Under the pieces are notes generated by a model, which worked only from the letters and a program-made list of their open reading frames with translations, searched no databases and was not told the origin of the DNA. This document shows, piece by piece, positions 24,389-32,074 of a stretch of 32,074 nucleotides of DNA. The translations under genes were made by a program, and so were the position numbers. The first letter of the stretch is position 1. Every line of letters begins with the position of its first letter. Source of the DNA: Myxococcales bacterium (lineage in GTDB: Bacteria; Myxococcota_A; Bradymonadia; Bradymonadales; Bradymonadaceae); the NCBI GenBank assembly GCA_007120035.1, contig SKON01000270.1, positions 1-32,074 of the forward strand, in the 5' to 3' direction.

Positions 24389-24403
24389 GTCGCCGACGGC
24401 GAC
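24389..24403. promoter_or_regulatory. Inverted repeat in the lctP-aldehyde dehydrogenase intergenic region
   Basis: GTCGCCG-A-CGGCGAC is a perfect palindrome with 7-bp arms, placed between divergent genes and after the -24-like element; a possible operator for a shared regulator. Confidence 0.4.
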
Positions 24404-24453
24404 CGAGGAGGTCCACGGAGACTTCGCTTACCATGTTTGAAACCGAGGAAGCT

Positions 24454-25935
24454 ATGATCGCTCGCGGAAATTTCATCGCCAATCGTTGGGTGCTCGCCGA
24501 AGGAGGAGAGGTGTTCCGGCGGGAGAATCCGTCCCGGCCCGACGAGGAGGTGTTCGGGTTTCACTGGCATGTGGACGCCGTGGATCAGGCCGTGGCCGTG
24601 GCCCGTGGGGCGCAGCCGGCATGGGATCGGGCGGGGCAGGCGGCCCGGGTGGACTGCCTGGCGCGGCTCCGGGAGGCCCTGGCGGGTCGGCAGGAGGAGC
24701 TGGCCCGGGCGATCTCGTTGGAGATGGGCAAGCCCCTGTGGGAGGCCCGGGGAGAGGCGAAGGCCCTGGTGGCGAAGATCGACATCATGACCGGCGAGGG
24801 GCTGGAGGTGACGGCGGCGGTCCATCCGGATAGGCTCGATGGGGGGAGCTATCGGTATCGACCTCTGGGGGTGTTGGCCGTGTTGGGGCCCTTTAACTTC
24901 CCGCTGCACCTGGCGAACGGGCATATCGTGCCGGCGCTGGCGACGGGGAACACCGTGGTGGTGAAGCCCTCGGAGAACGCGCCGTCGTCGATGCAGCTCT
25001 ACTTCGAGTGCGTGGAGGAGGCGGCGTTTCCGCCGGGGGTGATCAACATGGTGCAAGGGCCGGGGCCTGTGGGGGCCCGGCTGGCCGCTCACGAGGACGT
25101 CGACGGGGTGCTCTTTACGGGATCCTGGGAGACGGGGCTGCGGATCAAGGAGGCGACGCTGGCGCAGCCCGGGAAGTTGCTGGCCCTGGAGATGGGGGGG
25201 AAGAATACGTCGATCCTGTTGCCCGACGCCGATCTGCAGCAGGCGGCGACGGAGATCCTGCAGGCATCGTGCTTGACGACGGGGCAGCGGTGTTCGGCGA
25301 CGAGTCGGGTGGTGGTCCATCGAGAGGTGGCGGCGAAGTTTACGGAGGTGTTTCGAGGGCTCTTGCTGCGGGTGACCACCGGGGATCCCCTGGAGGGAGA
25401 CGGGCCGTTTATGGGGCCCCTGGCGACCCAGGGAGGGTACGAGGGGTTCGTGGCAGCCCAGATGGATGACGAGGACGGGAAGCTCGAGGTGCTGCTGGAG
25501 GGAGGGGCTCGCCCCGAGGTGGGGCCGGGATATTTCGTGCGTCCCGGGCTCTGGCGAGCCCTGGAGGTGGACCCCCGGGGGAGCCATCAGGGACGGGAGA
25601 TCTTCGGGCCCGACGTGGTGATCTACGAGGTGGGGGATGACGCGGAGGCCGTGGCGGTGGCGAATGGGACGAACTACGGGTTGGCGATGAGCGTGTTCAC
25701 CGCCGACGAGGAGCGGTTCGACGAGCTCTCCTATGAGCTGAAGGCGGGGATCTTGAACCTGAATCGATCCACCGTGGGGGCGTCGAGCCGGCTGCCCTTC
25801 GGGGGCGTGAAGAAGAGCGGCAATCATCGGCCGGCGGCGATCCTGGCCGGGCTCTACTGCACCTACCCCCAGGCGACCCTGCGGGTGGGGTGCGGAGCGG
25901 GCGGTGGGGCGGCGGTGTTGGACCGGCTGAGGTGA
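24454..25935 (+). CDS. astD: AstD-like NAD(P)-dependent aldehyde dehydrogenase
   Basis: 493 residues from the ATG at 24454, which has GAGGAA just upstream; an ATG at 24433 is also in frame. Active-site residues are intact: Glu246 in LALEMGGKN and Cys280 in TTGQRCSAT, 34 apart as usual. The GPFNFPLHLANGHIVPALATG block (AstD: GPYNFPGHLPNGHIVPAL) and the C-terminal FGGVKKSGNHRPAA resemble succinylglutamate-semialdehyde dehydrogenase rather than generic enzymes. AstD oxidises the semialdehyde in arginine succinyltransferase breakdown, but no astA, astB, astC or astE is in the window, so another aldehyde may be the substrate. Divergent from the lactate permease operon. Confidence 0.9.
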   Translation: MIARGNFIANRWVLAEGGEVFRRENPSRPDEEVFGFHWHVDAVDQAVAVARGAQPAWDRAGQAARVDCLARLREALAGRQEELARAISLEMGKPLWEARGEAKALVAKIDIMTGEGLEVTAAVHPDRLDGGSYRYRPLGVLAVLGPFNFPLHLANGHIVPALATGNTVVVKPSENAPSSMQLYFECVEEAAFPPGVINMVQGPGPVGARLAAHEDVDGVLFTGSWETGLRIKEATLAQPGKLLALEMGGKNTSILLPDADLQQAATEILQASCLTTGQRCSATSRVVVHREVAAKFTEVFRGLLLRVTTGDPLEGDGPFMGPLATQGGYEGFVAAQMDDEDGKLEVLLEGGARPEVGPGYFVRPGLWRALEVDPRGSHQGREIFGPDVVIYEVGDDAEAVAVANGTNYGLAMSVFTADEERFDELSYELKAGILNLNRSTVGASSRLPFGGVKKSGNHRPAAILAGLYCTYPQATLRVGCGAGGGAAVLDRLR

Positions 25936-25969
25936 GGTCTGAGGTGACCAGTGTGAGAGGTGTGGGATT

Positions 25970-25992
25970 AAAGTCCGGGTGAGGGGGCTTTT
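25970..25992 (+). terminator. Weak intrinsic terminator-like hairpin after the aldehyde dehydrogenase
   Basis: AAAGTCC (25970-25976) pairs with GGGCTTT (25985-25991) with one G-T wobble, and TTTT follows; about 35 bp after the stop. The T-run is short. Confidence 0.3.
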
Positions 25993-26058
25993 CAATGGGG
26001 TCGGGCGCGGCTAGGTTGCCCGAAGTGGTGTATTGGAGGATCGTAGACGCGGCGATCG

Positions 26059-29000
26059 ATGCGGGACGACAAAGAGGAAGGAGCGAAAAAAGGGGCGGCC
26101 AAGGATCTGCGGACCCTGCGGGTGCTCTTGCGGCGCACCGGGAGGGACCTGGTCCGGCCCGTGGTGATCGAGGGAGCGCTGTGGTTTGGGGCGACCGTTT
26201 TGGCGGTGCTCCTGGTGGGGCTCCTGGTGGCGGCGGTGATCCCGAACGGGTACACCCTGGGCCGGTGGGTGATGGGGATCGGCCTGTTGTCGGCGACCCT
26301 GGGGGCGTTGTCGGCGTTGGGGATGTTTTTGTGGCGGCGGCCCGACGCGGCCCAGGTGGCGGCGCGGGTGCAGCGGCACAGTCCGGAGTTTCGAAGCGAC
26401 CTTGTGGCAGCCCTGGAGTTCGGGGAGCGGCTGACGGGAGAGCGGGGAGAGAGCCTCGCCGACCAGGGGGTGAGCGAATCCCTGGCGGCGGCTCACCTGG
26501 CGCAGACCGTGAAGCGGGCCAACGAGGTAGCGAAGAAGAGCTCCCTGGCGCATTTGATCCCGCGGCGAGATCTGACGCCGCCGATTTTGGCGGTCTCGGG
26601 CGGGCTGGCGCTGATGGTGATCCCCTTCGTGTTGGACGCGGGGTGGACGCTGGGGGTGCTGAGCGGGGAGCGGATGGGGAGCCCCGTGGTGGGAGAGCGG
26701 GTCGACGAGCGGCCCATGGTGAGCTCTGTGGACGCCGTGTTCGTGTACCCCTCGTACACCGGGCTGGACCGGCAGTTCGTACACCTGGGGTCCGGGGGCC
26801 TGGAGACGTTGGAGGGGACCGAGGTACACCTGACGGTGCGGCTCGTGGAGGAGTTCCAGGACGTGGAACTCGTGGTGGAGTCTGGAGACGGGGAGAAGCA
26901 GGCCCAGGAGATGCGTCGGGAGGGGCCGACGACGGCGTCGACGACGCTGGAGATCGCCGAGAGCGGTCACTACTGGTTCCGAGGGGTCACGGCCGAGGGG
27001 CGTCCCGTGGAGGATCGGACCCCCCGACGGCTCCGGGTGGTGGCCGATGAGGCGCCGCGGGTGCGGCTGACCTCTCATGAGCCGGGGCGGATCGAGGCCC
27101 AGCCCGAGGACGTGGTGGAGTTCTCGTTCACCGCCACCGACGACTTCGGGATCCAGGCGGTGACGGCGGTGTACTACTTCGAGGGGGCCGACGAGGAGGA
27201 CGCCCACCGGGAGCGGCTCGAGCTGCCCGGGCTGTCGAATTCTCCGCGAGAGGTGGACGGGACGTACACCTTCGACCTGCAGCCTCTGCATCTGCAGCCG
27301 AAGGACTCGGTGGTGGTCTACTTCGAGGCCCGGGATAATAACTCGGCGACGGGGCCGGGGATCGGGCGGAGCGGGCCCGTGGTGCTCTATGTGGAGAGCC
27401 CGGAAGACCAGCATATGCGGAACCTGGCGGATCAGCAGGAGATGATGGAGGCCCTCTTGCTGCACCTGGCGGACTTCCTGGAGTCCCCCGTGGGGCCCCG
27501 AGAGCGGCAGCGGGACGGGACGTACATGCAGATCGCCGACCGGGAGATGCCGTCGGTGGAGCGGGTCGACCAGGTGCATCGGATCGGAACGCTCCACGGG
27601 GATCGGGTGGAGATCCTGGCTCGGATGGAAGGATTGATCGAGGTTATGGAGGAGGACCCCCTGGTGGTGCCGCGGAACCTGACCCTCTTTCAGGGGCTGC
27701 ATCGGCGGCTGGATCGGGTGCATCAGCGGGGCGACGAGCTGTTGGGGCGGCTGCGCCCCCGGGCGGATCGGAACGATGTCTCCGATGGGAACCTGCAGGA
27801 TCTGGCGGATTACGCGTCGGTGACCGAGGAGGAGCTGGAGCGGGGGATCCTGAGCCTCGAGGAGCTCTTGATCTCGCAGAAGATGGAGCTCGTGCAGGCC
27901 ACGGCCGATGAGATCGAGAACCTGCGCCAGCGGCTGCGGGAGCTTTTGGAGCAGTATCAGGAGACCCAGGACCCGGAGCTCCGGGAGGCGATTCAGCGAG
28001 AGATGCAGCGGCTGAGGCAGCGGCTGCAGGAGCTGATGGAGCGGATGCAGATGCAGATGCGGGAGATGCCCCGGGAGCACGTGAACATGGAGGCCCTGGA
28101 GCAGATGAACCTGGAGGAGGACACGGGGAACGTGGCCGATCAGCTCCGGTCCATCGAGGAGATGATCGAGGCTGGGGACATCGAGGGGGCGCTGGCGATG
28201 CTCGATGAGATGGAGATGAGCCTGCAGAACTTGTCCCAGGGGATGGGAGACTCCTTCTCGCAGCTGGAGCCTCAGGGGATCTCGGAGCTCGACGAGGCCG
28301 TGGCGGAGATGATGGACGAGGTCAACCAGCTCGAGGAGAGGGAGCGGGCCATCGAGGAGCAGACTCGGGAGCTGCAGGAGCAGCTTCGGGAGGAGCGGCA
28401 GGAGGAGTTGGAGCGCCAGCTGGCGCCGTTGCGGCGGGAGCTCTTGCGGGAGATCGAGAGGCAGGAGAGCCAGATCGAGAGGATCGACGAGCGGCCCCTG
28501 CCGTTGCGGGAGCGAAACACCGTGGATCGGTCCCGGGAGACCATCGAGCGGCTGCGGGAGATGGTGGAGCAAGACGACCTGGAGCAGGCGCTGGAGCGTG
28601 CCCGACAATCGGAGACGGACCTGCGGCGGATGCGAAGCAGCATGCAGGGCTCGGAGCGGTTCACCCGAGAGGAGGAGCAGCGGCGGGCCCTGGAGCAGTC
28701 GTCGGCGGACTCCAACCAGATGATCCAGCGGGCCTCGGAGATTCGGGAGCGGCTCGAGGAGTTCATGCAGCAGGCCCAGCAGGACCTGACCCCGGGGCAG
28801 GAGGGGCAGTTCGACGAGCTGGCCCAGCAACAGCAGGAGGCCGCGGAGCGGGCCGAGGCCCTGCGGCAGCGAGTGGAGCAGGAGGGGGAGCGGTTCCCGG
28901 CGCTCCAGGAGGAGCTGCAGCCGTCGCTGGAGTCCGTGCAGGAGGCTATGAATCGAGCCACGGAGAGCCTGCAGGAGCGGCGAATGCAGCCGGCCCTGGA

Positions 29001-29253
29001 CGCCGAGCGGCAGGCTATCGAGGAGCTGGGGCAGCTTCGGCAGTCCATGAGCCAGGCCCTGGAGCGACAGCGTCAGCAGGATCGGGACCAGTCCGGGCAG
29101 GAGCGATCGTCGGAGCGGGTGGAGATCCCCGGGGAGGACAGCGGGGAGGCCCGAGAGCGGCTGCGGCGGGAGCTGATGGAGGGGATGCGGGAAGGGCGGC
29201 TGGACGACTACGAATCACAGATTGAGCGGTATTTCCGGAGCCTCGTGGAATGA
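26059..29253 (+). CDS. DUF4175-like membrane coiled-coil protein
   Basis: 1064 residues. Stop codon TAG at 26044 leaves the ATG at 26059 as the first usable start; its ribosome site is poor. Three hydrophobic segments are seen near 40-60, 70-92 and 174-192. Residues about 210-450 alternate strands (two Ig-like or cadherin-like repeats, VFVYPSYTGLDRQFVHLGSG), and a DUF4175-like arrangement follows. Residues about 455-1060 are an unbroken series of Glu/Gln/Arg-rich coiled coil, extremely rich in LEE, RQRLQEL and EQAL heptads, probably periplasmic. In other bacteria similar proteins sit beside MoxR/BatA-type genes; here the MoxR cluster is 17 kb away. It ends overlapping the next gene (ATGA), implying coupling and partnership. 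Confidence 0.8.
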   Translation: MRDDKEEGAKKGAAKDLRTLRVLLRRTGRDLVRPVVIEGALWFGATVLAVLLVGLLVAAVIPNGYTLGRWVMGIGLLSATLGALSALGMFLWRRPDAAQVAARVQRHSPEFRSDLVAALEFGERLTGERGESLADQGVSESLAAAHLAQTVKRANEVAKKSSLAHLIPRRDLTPPILAVSGGLALMVIPFVLDAGWTLGVLSGERMGSPVVGERVDERPMVSSVDAVFVYPSYTGLDRQFVHLGSGGLETLEGTEVHLTVRLVEEFQDVELVVESGDGEKQAQEMRREGPTTASTTLEIAESGHYWFRGVTAEGRPVEDRTPRRLRVVADEAPRVRLTSHEPGRIEAQPEDVVEFSFTATDDFGIQAVTAVYYFEGADEEDAHRERLELPGLSNSPREVDGTYTFDLQPLHLQPKDSVVVYFEARDNNSATGPGIGRSGPVVLYVESPEDQHMRNLADQQEMMEALLLHLADFLESPVGPRERQRDGTYMQIADREMPSVERVDQVHRIGTLHGDRVEILARMEGLIEVMEEDPLVVPRNLTLFQGLHRRLDRVHQRGDELLGRLRPRADRNDVSDGNLQDLADYASVTEEELERGILSLEELLISQKMELVQATADEIENLRQRLRELLEQYQETQDPELREAIQREMQRLRQRLQELMERMQMQMREMPREHVNMEALEQMNLEEDTGNVADQLRSIEEMIEAGDIEGALAMLDEMEMSLQNLSQGMGDSFSQLEPQGISELDEAVAEMMDEVNQLEERERAIEEQTRELQEQLREERQEELERQLAPLRRELLREIERQESQIERIDERPLPLRERNTVDRSRETIERLREMVEQDDLEQALERARQSETDLRRMRSSMQGSERFTREEEQRRALEQSSADSNQMIQRASEIRERLEEFMQQAQQDLTPGQEGQFDELAQQQQEAAERAEALRQRVEQEGERFPALQEELQPSLESVQEAMNRATESLQERRMQPALDAERQAIEELGQLRQSMSQALERQRQQDRDQSGQERSSERVEIPGEDSGEARERLRRELMEGMREGRLDDYESQIERYFRSLVE

Positions 29254-30833
29254 GAAGAACGGGAAAGATACTGGGGTGGTGGGTCACCGTGGGGCTCTTG
29301 CTCTGCCTGTCGGGGGTGGCCTGGGCGTCGTCGCCGGTGGAGAGGGCCCATCGCCATCTGACGGCGTGGCAGATGACCGAGGCCCGGGCGGCCATCGACT
29401 CGCTGGGGCAGGGGGCCCGAGTATCGGGGCAGGCGGACTACCTGGAGGGACGGTACGCGTTCTACATGGGGGACTACGAGGGGGCGCTGGAGCACCTGGA
29501 TCGAGCGTTGGAGCGGAGCGACAACGGGCAGTGGCGGTCGCTGCGAGAGCTCGTGGCGAGCACTCTGGAGGTGACCGAGGACTACGAGAAGCACGTCAGC
29601 CCGTCGGGGCGGTTTGAGATCTTCATTTCCCCCGGACGGGATGAGGTGTTGTTGCCCTACGCGTTCGAGGCGCTGGAGGCGGCCTATGAGGCTTTTGGGG
29701 AGGAGCTGGGGTATCGGCCGGAGCCGCCGGTGCGGGTGGAGATCTATCCCCGGGCGACCGTGTTGGCCCAGGTGTCGCAGCTGACGGAGGAGAATATCCG
29801 GACCTCGGGGACGATCGCGTTGTGTCAGCACAACCGGTTGATGATCACCAGTCCCCGTGCGGTGCTGCGGGGGTACGGGTGGGTGGACACCTTGATCCAC
29901 GAGTACGTGCACTACGTGATCAACCAGGCGACCACGGCGAACGTGCCGATCTGGATGCACGAGGGGCTGGCGAAGTATCTGGAGCGACGGTGGCGAGGGC
30001 CCGACGAGGCGCGGTTGGACGCGGCGTCGGAGCGATTGTTACGGCGGCGGATGGAGGCTGGGACGTTGATCCCCTTCGACGCGATGCACCCGTCGATGGC
30101 GCTCTTGCCCAGCCAGGAAGACGCGGCGGTGGCCTTTGCCGAGGTGTACACGACGATGGAGTACCTGCGGGCGGAGGTGGGCCCCGGGGCGTTCGCGAAG
30201 CTCCTGGCGGAGATCAACGCCGGGCATGATGCCCGCACGGCCTACGCCCGGGTGTTGAACACCACCTGGCGAGAGTTCGAGGATCGGATCTGGCCGGCCT
30301 ATCTGCGATCTCGGCCGGAGCCGGGGCTCGGGGACGACGATGAGGTCTTCGAGGAGCGGATCGTGCTGCAGGAGGACGCCGGTGCGGCGGGCAATGAGCT
30401 GGAGCAGGTGGAGGTGCCCGAGGCTCGGGAGCATATCCAGTTGGGGATGATGATGCAGGCCCGGGATCGGTACGGGGCGGCGGTGGTGCAGTACCAGAAG
30501 GCCGCGGAGTTGTTGGGGGAGCACAACCCGGTGCTGCAGACCCGGTTGGCCCGGAGCCTGGTGATGAGCGGGCAGGCCGACGGGGCCCTTGAGGCGTTGG
30601 AGCCCCTGAGGCTGTTGAGCCCGGGATATCCGACGCTCTGGGTGGAGCTGGGGCGAGCCTACCTGGCGATGAATCAGTACGGGGAGGCCCGGGAGGCGCT
30701 GCGGGAAGCGGCGCGGATCAACCCGTTTAATCCGGATGTCCACGAGAAGATGGCCCGGGCGTATCGAGGGTTAAACCGCGGGGAAGAGGCCGAGGAGGCG
30801 CGGCGTCTCGCGGCGTTGGTGCGCGGGCGGTAG
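29250..30833 (+). CDS. Exported TPR-containing zinc metallopeptidase (peptidase MA-like, gluzincin)
   Basis: 527 residues, starting at the ATG of a 4-nt ATGA overlap with the previous gene. The N-terminus is a signal peptide (RRTGK, hydrophobic core, cleavage after AWA at residue 26). Residues 30-90 are TPR-like (ALEHLDRALER), the middle holds the active site HEYVH (His217, Glu218, His221), and HEGLAKYLE supplies Glu238, 17 residues after His221, the third zinc ligand of gluzincins. C-terminal residues about 395-525 form three to four TPR repeats. It should act in the periplasm, perhaps on or with the coiled-coil partner; substrate unknown. Confidence 0.88.
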   Translation: MRRTGKILGWWVTVGLLLCLSGVAWASSPVERAHRHLTAWQMTEARAAIDSLGQGARVSGQADYLEGRYAFYMGDYEGALEHLDRALERSDNGQWRSLRELVASTLEVTEDYEKHVSPSGRFEIFISPGRDEVLLPYAFEALEAAYEAFGEELGYRPEPPVRVEIYPRATVLAQVSQLTEENIRTSGTIALCQHNRLMITSPRAVLRGYGWVDTLIHEYVHYVINQATTANVPIWMHEGLAKYLERRWRGPDEARLDAASERLLRRRMEAGTLIPFDAMHPSMALLPSQEDAAVAFAEVYTTMEYLRAEVGPGAFAKLLAEINAGHDARTAYARVLNTTWREFEDRIWPAYLRSRPEPGLGDDDEVFEERIVLQEDAGAAGNELEQVEVPEAREHIQLGMMMQARDRYGAAVVQYQKAAELLGEHNPVLQTRLARSLVMSGQADGALEALEPLRLLSPGYPTLWVELGRAYLAMNQYGEAREALREAARINPFNPDVHEKMARAYRGLNRGEEAEEARRLAALVRGR

Positions 30834-30841
30834 GCCCTGTA

Positions 30842-31348
30842 CTAACCTTCCAATTCTTCGAGGAGGAGGGCGGCGGCGGCGAGCTGGTCTTCGGTGAAGA
30901 CCGGGATGTCGTGGCGTCGTAGGAGGGCCGCCGTGGCCCCCGAGCCCGGTCGAAGGGTGGAGGAGAAGGAGCCGTCGTAGATCTGGTGGGATCCGCAAGA
31001 AGGGCTGCGGGCTTTGAGGATCGCAAGGGCGACGTCGTGTTCTTGGGCCATCGCCAGGGCGGCCTGAGCGCCGGCCAGGAAAGGGGCGGTGACGTCGCGG
31101 CCGTCGGCGGTGAGGAGGTGGGCGCGGCCGTCGAGGACGTCGTTTCCGTCGCCGCCGACGATCTCCGCGGGGGGGCGGGGGACGGGGAGGCCGCCGGAGA
31201 CCTCGGGGCAGATGGGGACCAGGCGATCCTCTCGTCGCCACCGGTCGAGTAGATGGGTGGGATCGTCGGGATGTCGAGCGCGGCCGTCGTATCGGACGGG
31301 TCGGCCGAGGAGGCAGGCGCTGATGAGGATCTTGTGCATGATGGTCAT
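30842..31348 (-). CDS. DUF523 protein, TudS-like (probable desulfurase)
   Basis: 168 residues. DUF523 signature motifs are present: SACLLGRPVRYDG (Cys12), CPEVSGGLPVPRPPAE (Cys47) and KARSPSCGS (Cys118). The three cysteines correspond to the [4Fe-4S] ligands of TudS, which removes sulfur from thiouracil-type compounds; function here is inferred from family. ATG at 31348 or 31339 are both possible and neither has a good ribosome site. Convergent with the metallopeptidase, eight bases apart. Confidence 0.9.
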   Translation of the reverse strand: MTIMHKILISACLLGRPVRYDGRARHPDDPTHLLDRWRREDRLVPICPEVSGGLPVPRPPAEIVGGDGNDVLDGRAHLLTADGRDVTAPFLAGAQAALAMAQEHDVALAILKARSPSCGSHQIYDGSFSSTLRPGSGATAALLRRHDIPVFTEDQLAAAALLLEELEG

Positions 31349-31394
31349 GGGGGGAGAGTTGGGCCTATGCAGGCGGTGATCATGATACTAGACT

Positions 31395-31431
31395 AGGAGG
31401 TTCCATGACGAGACAAGAGAGAGTGCCATGA
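31395..31431 (+). promoter_or_regulatory. Leader mini-ORF (8 codons) with strong Shine-Dalgarno
   Basis: AGGAGG at 31395-31400 sits four bases before an ATG at 31405 that encodes MTRQERVP and stops at 31429-31431. The stop TGA overlaps the ATG (31428) of the PAS sensor in the ATGA form. The sensor's own ribosome site (GAGAGAG) is weaker. Coupling by a leader peptide is a plausible inference. Confidence 0.4.
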
Positions 31432-32074
31432 CGTCTGAATCGCGGGAGCGGTCCGCGGAGGTTTCCGAGGAGGGGGTATCCCGGGAGCGAGGTGCGCTGG
31501 AAGCCTACCCGGACCTTCGGTTTGAGCTGTCTTCGGGAGGGAGGATTCTGGCCTACCAAGAGGGTGTGGAGACGCCGCTCTATACGGAGCCCGAGAATTT
31601 TCTGGGACGCCGTGTAGGAGAGGTGTTGCCGGAACAGGCCGCCCGGAAGGTGATCCGAGGGTTGGAGGAGCTGGATCGGGGCGTTGACCGGGTCACGGTG
31701 AATTACACTCTGCCGATCGGAGAGGCGCTGCGGCTCTTTGAGGCTCGGATCTTGGCGCTCAGTTCGGGCAACCGACTGGCGGTGATCCGGGATATGACCG
31801 ACGAGTGGCGAGCGAAGTCGGCGCTGGAAGAGAGCGAGGCGAAGTTCCGAGCGCTGGTGCAGAATATCCCGGGGATGGTGTACCGATGTGAGGCGGAGTT
31901 CGATTGGCCGGCGACCTATGTGTCTCCCCAGGTGGAAGCGATCGTCGGGTTCCCTCCAGAGGAGTTTGAGAGCGGGGAGCGAACACTTGGATCCGTGATT
32001 CATCCCGAAGACCGGGCCGGGGTGGCCGCCGAGGTGGAGCGGTGCGTGGTGGCGCGGGAGCCGTTTTCGTTGAA
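31428..32074 (+). CDS. PAS-domain signalling protein (3' partial, runs off the window)
   Basis: Open to the right edge; 215 codons are present. The ATG at 31428 is the first usable start, since the frame has a TAG at 31389. Residues 1-27 are polar with no membrane helix. A first PAS domain (about 28-125) has FELSSGGRILAY, LGRRVGEVLP, FEARILAL and VIRDMTDEWRAK, the last a PAS-linker helix. A second PAS_3-type domain (about 138-215) follows: FRALVQNIPGMVYRCE, TYVSPQVEAIVGFPPEEF and SVIHPEDR. The output domain is outside; histidine kinase or diguanylate cyclase are the usual possibilities. Probably cytosolic and sensing redox or a small ligand. Confidence 0.9.
   Translation, partial: MTSESRERSAEVSEEGVSRERGALEAYPDLRFELSSGGRILAYQEGVETPLYTEPENFLGRRVGEVLPEQAARKVIRGLEELDRGVDRVTVNYTLPIGEALRLFEARILALSSGNRLAVIRDMTDEWRAKSALEESEAKFRALVQNIPGMVYRCEAEFDWPATYVSPQVEAIVGFPPEEFESGERTLGSVIHPEDRAGVAAEVERCVVAREPFSL

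Noticed and set aside
22483-24453. Very long plus-strand frame opposite the lactate permease running into the aldehyde dehydrogenase
   Set aside because: Only the part from 24454 on is a real protein; the rest is antisense with no family motif.
24337-25995. Upstream extension of the lactate permease frame on the minus strand
   Set aside because: Antisense of the aldehyde dehydrogenase; the permease starts with a proper membrane segment at 24336.

Overview
The window is chromosomal DNA from a high-G+C Gram-negative bacterium. A lipoprotein with a clear lipobox, an AsmA-like envelope protein fused to a peptidoglycan glycosyltransferase, sigma-54, a Ser/Thr kinase, a GbsR-type regulator, a DUF4175-type membrane coiled-coil protein and a Cys-rich D/E-rich lipoprotein together suggest a predatory or social deltaproteobacterial lineage (Bradymonadales/Myxococcota type). 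That placement is inference from gene content and was not tested against a database. Coding strands are very G-rich (GAG, GTG, GGG, CGG codons), so long shadow ORFs cover most antisense strands. There are no tRNA, rRNA, IS, phage or CRISPR signatures.

Layout. 2-1984: 3' part of a GT51 glycosyltransferase with a long beta-rich N-terminal region. 1985-2367: a tandem array of a 105-bp repeat (family A). 2368-3447: a Glu-rich exported protein that meets the next cluster head-on. 9036-3444 (minus): MoxR ATPase, DUF58 protein, BatA-like membrane protein and PlsC-like acyltransferase; the first three overlap and are probably translationally coupled. 9180-9407: a small orphan gene. 9408-10026: a second repeat family (B), with a 68-bp perfect inverted repeat and a 112-bp tandem array. 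10098-10574: Cys-rich lipoprotein. 11607-10576 (minus): YihY/BrkB membrane protein. 11815-12225: hypothetical. 12326-13864: polyprenyl synthetase and an abutting GbsR-like regulator. 13865-14165: family A array. 14284-17653: rpoN, hpf and a membrane-anchored Ser/Thr kinase. 19701-17809 (minus): S9 peptidase. 20033-21730: a SelO-like protein adenylyltransferase. 24336-21748 (minus): lactate permease and D-lactate dehydrogenase, divergent from an AstD-like aldehyde dehydrogenase (24454-25935). 26059-30833: DUF4175-like protein coupled to a TPR zinc metallopeptidase. 31348-30842 (minus): DUF523 (TudS-like) protein. 31428 to the end: 5' part of a PAS-domain sensor, preceded by an 8-codon leader ORF with a strong Shine-Dalgarno.

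Working together. The MoxR/DUF58/BatA group is a classical chaperone-ATPase plus VWA module at the inner membrane, and PlsC may tie it to phospholipid synthesis. RpoN, HPF and the kinase form a stress or stationary-phase locus in which a kinase gene sits where other bacteria carry PTS-Ntr genes. The permease, dehydrogenase and aldehyde dehydrogenase form a small carbon-metabolism island. The most distinctive feature is the two intergenic repeat families, which differ in sequence but share a 19-nt head and a short tail motif and have hairpin cores; one hairpin pair shows a compensatory change.
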